Position numbers and translations under genes: made by a program. Shown here piece by piece: positions 61,711-64,000 of a DNA stretch of 64,000 nucleotides. The notes under the pieces were generated by a model. It made no database searches. It was not told the origin of the DNA and saw nothing but the letters and a program-made list of their open reading frames with translations. Positions within the stretch are counted from its first letter, which is position 1. Every line of letters begins with the position of its first letter. Source of the stretch: CAVRQM01 sp963723455 (lineage in GTDB: Bacteria; Pseudomonadota; Alphaproteobacteria; Acetobacterales; Acetobacteraceae); contig CAVRQM010000001.1 in NCBI GenBank assembly GCA_963723455.1, forward strand, positions 1,550,001 through 1,614,000, given 5' to 3'.

Positions 61711-64000
61711 GGCGAGTCCTTCGCGTGGGTGACCAATTCGGCGCGGGCGTAGGCCGGGGCGGGACGGGGCGAGCGCAGCCGGTCCTCGGCGCGCTGCAGC
61801 ACCACGAAGAATGACGGCACGAACAGGATGCTGAGGCAGGTCGAGGCCAGCATGCCGCTGACCACGGCCAGGCCGAGCGTCGCCCGCGCCGCGGCGCCCG
61901 CGCCGCTGGCCAGCAGCAGCGGGGCCACGCCCAGGATGAAAGCGAGCGAGGTCATCAGGATCGGCCGGAACCGCGCCTGCGCCGCGCCCACCGCGGCGTC
62001 GGCGATGCCGGCCCCGTCGCGCCGCCGCGCGCGAGCGACCTCGACGACCAGGATCGCGTTCTTGGCAGCGAGCGCCACCAGCAGCACCATGCCGATCTGG
62101 GTGTAGAGATTGTTCGACAGGCCCAGCGCGCCAAGCGCCAGCCCCGGCCCGAGCAGCGCCAGCGGCACCGCCAGCAGCACGGCCAGCGGCGCGATCCAGC
62201 TTTCGTACTGCCCAGCCAGGCACAGATAGACCAGCAGCAGCGCCAGCGCGAACACCAGGTAGATCTGGCCGCCGACGGCCTTTTCCTGGAACGACATCGC
62301 CGTCCAGTCATAGCCGGCGCCGCGCGGCAGCGTGCGCGCGGCGATCTGTTCCATCAGCGCGATCGCCTGGCCCGAGCTGAAGCCCGGCGCCGGCAGCCCG
62401 ACCACGGTGGCCGACGGATACAGGTCGTACAGCGTGACCAGCCCCGGACCCGCCGCCGGGCGGACCGTCAGCAGCGACCCGAGTGGCACCATCACCCCGT
62501 CGGCGCTGCGCACCTTCAGCGCATCCAGGTCGCGCGGCTGCAGCCGGTCGCGCGCGTCGGCCTGCACATAGACCTGGAACGTGCGGCCGAACGCGTTGAA
62601 CTGGTTGACGTAGCTCGACCCGACATAGCCGGCCAGCGCGTCGAACACGTCGCTGGCCGAGACGTGCAGCGTCGCCGCCTTGGTGCGGTCCAGCCGCACG
62701 TCTAGCTGCGGCACGTCGGCGCGGAACGGCGTGAAGACGTGCTGCAGCGCCGTCTGCGCGGCCGCCTGTCCGGTGATGCTGTCGGCAATGCGGCGGAGTT
62801 TCTGCCAATCGAAATTGCCGTCGCGCAGCTCCAGCTGCATGGTGAAGCCGTTTGACGCGCCGATGCCTTGAATTGGCGGCGGCACGATGACCAGCGCCCG
62901 TCCGTCAGGCAGCGTGTCCAGCGCGCCCTGCAGGCGGCCGTAGATGGCGCGCAGGCCCTGCCCGCCGGCGCGGCCGCGCACGCCCCAGTCCTTCAGGATG
63001 ACGTAGGCCGCGCCGGCGCTGGACAGCGAGGCGTTGCCGTCGAGCGCGGAAATCCCGGCGATCTCGATCACCTGATCGACACCCGGGATGGCGCGCGCGC
63101 GCCGCGCCGTCTCGGCCAGCGCCGCCTGCGTGCGCTCCAGCGAGGCGCCGTCCGGCAGCTGGACCGAGGCGACGAGATAGCCCTGGTCCTCGGTCGGAAT
63201 GAACGCGGTCGGCAGCCGGACGATGCCCCAGACGGCGAGCCCCGCCAGCACGCAGCCGAGCAGCACCACGGCCCCGGCATGGCCGGTGATGCGCGCGATC
63301 AGGCCGGCGTAGCCGCGCTCAAGCGGCGCGTAGGCGCGGTTGAAGCCGCGGAACACCAGGTTGCGCCGTGCAGCCGGGACCGGCCGGCGCAGCCACAGCG
63401 CGCATTGCGTGGGCTTCAGCGTGGCGGCGTTGACCGCGCTGATCAGCGCGGTGGCCGCGATCACCAGCGCGAACTGCGCATACATCCGCCCGGTCAGGCC
63501 GGGCAGGAACGCCGCCGGCACGAACACCGCCATCAGCACCAGCGTGATGCCGATGATCGGCCCGAACAGCTCGCGCATCGCGGCCACCGCCGCGTCGCGC
63601 GCGGACAGGCCGCGCTCGATGTGCTGGGCCGCCCCCTCCACCACGACGATCGCATCGTCCACCACGATGCCGATGGCCAGGATGATGGCGAACAGCGTGG
63701 ACAGGTTGATGCTGAAGCCGAGCGCCGCCATCACCGCGAACGCGCCAATGATGGTCACGGGGACGGTGGTGGCCGGCACCAGCGTCGCCCGCCAGTCCTG
63801 CAGGAACAGCAGGATGACCAGCAGCACCAGCACCGCCGCTTCGATCAGCGTGTAGTACACCTCGTGGATCGAGGCCTGCACGAACCGCGTCGTGTCGAAC
63901 GGGATGGCATAGGCGATGCCGCGCGGGAAACCCGCGCCCAGGCTGCGCATCCGCGCCCGCACCGCATCGGCCACTTGCAGCGCGTTGGCCGTGGGGGTCA
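61707..64000 (-). CDS. RND multidrug efflux permease, AcrB/MexB type (N-terminus cut by window edge)
   Basis: 764 residues visible; the frame continues past 64000. The proton relay is complete: GIVVDDAIVVVEGAAQHIER with paired Asp in helix 4, and LVALAAKNAILVVEVARARR with the helix-10 Lys. FRPILMTSLAFILGVAPLLL, AFIPTEDQGYLVASVQLPDG and NGFTMQLELRDGN are HAE1 signatures. It is about 1,040 residues in relatives, so about 280 are missing. It pumps hydrophobic drugs with a periplasmic adaptor and an outer-membrane channel, which would lie to the right. Confidence 0.95.
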   Translation of the reverse strand, partial: TPTANALQVADAVRARMRSLGAGFPRGIAYAIPFDTTRFVQASIHEVYYTLIEAAVLVLLVILLFLQDWRATLVPATTVPVTIIGAFAVMAALGFSINLSTLFAIILAIGIVVDDAIVVVEGAAQHIERGLSARDAAVAAMRELFGPIIGITLVLMAVFVPAAFLPGLTGRMYAQFALVIAATALISAVNAATLKPTQCALWLRRPVPAARRNLVFRGFNRAYAPLERGYAGLIARITGHAGAVVLLGCVLAGLAVWGIVRLPTAFIPTEDQGYLVASVQLPDGASLERTQAALAETARRARAIPGVDQVIEIAGISALDGNASLSSAGAAYVILKDWGVRGRAGGQGLRAIYGRLQGALDTLPDGRALVIVPPPIQGIGASNGFTMQLELRDGNFDWQKLRRIADSITGQAAAQTALQHVFTPFRADVPQLDVRLDRTKAATLHVSASDVFDALAGYVGSSYVNQFNAFGRTFQVYVQADARDRLQPRDLDALKVRSADGVMVPLGSLLTVRPAAGPGLVTLYDLYPSATVVGLPAPGFSSGQAIALMEQIAARTLPRGAGYDWTAMSFQEKAVGGQIYLVFALALLLVYLCLAGQYESWIAPLAVLLAVPLALLGPGLALGALGLSNNLYTQIGMVLLVALAAKNAILVVEVARARRRDGAGIADAAVGAAQARFRPILMTSLAFILGVAPLLLASGAGAAARATLGLAVVSGMLASTCLSILFVPSFFVVLQRAEDRLRSPRPAPAYARAELVTHAKDSP

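Overview
The window is very GC-rich, densely coded bacterial DNA, and everything recognisable points to an alphaproteobacterium, most likely of the Acetobacteraceae/Rhodospirillales. The evidence is the gene order hemE / non-coding gap / PPDK-regulator / maf (the chromosome-origin neighbourhood known from Caulobacter and relatives), rsmG-parA-parB with a parS site inside rsmG, chvI-chvG next to hprK-rapZ-EIIA-ptsH-ptsP, HemJ rather than HemG/HemY, a DUF3576 lipoprotein beside leuS, and a porin ending in an aromatic residue. Family placement is inference; no search was run.

Layout. 1-1.8 kb: start of a suf (Fe-S assembly) operon, with an Rrf2 regulator and sufB running off the left edge. 1.9-4.2 kb: a solute-binding protein and an atypical SDR. 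4.3-4.6 kb: a broken ISAs1-type transposase remnant. 4.8-10 kb: six co-directional, poorly characterised genes (TerB-like, stress-domain protein, small protein, OmpA-like lipoprotein, coiled-coil membrane protein, exported protein with VWA-like signatures). 10-20.3 kb: HugZ-like gene, ChvI/ChvG two-component system, AI-2E-family permease, cation/proton exchanger, then a regulatory PTS (hprK, rapZ, EIIA, HPr, EI) with no sugar permease. 20.3-25.8 kb: molybdate/tungstate ABC importer with a fused permease-ATPase, a DHA2 exporter and a quinone oxidoreductase. 25.8-38 kb: DUF255/thioredoxin protein, rsmG, parS, parA, parB, then holA, lptE, leuS, DUF3576, porin, thiE-like and yggS. 38-49 kb: kup, a GlsB-type protein, PCuAC and SCO copper proteins, tRNA-Ala(GGC), scoAB, YihY, GNAT, ahcY, a PEP-CTERM protein and rho. 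49.6-54.8 kb: hemJ, a HAD phosphatase, hemH, hemE, the proposed oriC, the PPDK regulator and maf. 54.8-64 kb: N-formylglutamate amidohydrolase, pdxA, a divergent sugar/polyol cluster (Gfo/Idh oxidoreductase and TIM-barrel isomerase against LacI regulator and PhyH dioxygenase), a DUF4410 lipoprotein and an RND pump that runs off the right edge.

How parts work together. parABS and the origin lie about 25 kb apart, so the window covers the chromosome's replication and segregation start. Haem synthesis genes hemE, hemH and hemJ flank the origin together with rho. The PTS proteins without a transporter, next to ChvIG, fit the nitrogen/carbon regulatory PTS known in alphaproteobacteria.

Caution. 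Nine conserved genes carry about fourteen single-base frameshifts, including four in hemE and two in hemH, mostly +1 events and often in CG-dinucleotide runs. The frames can be rejoined with full conservation on both sides, so residual sequencing error is more likely than gene decay. Coordinates for those genes span the whole reconstructed gene.
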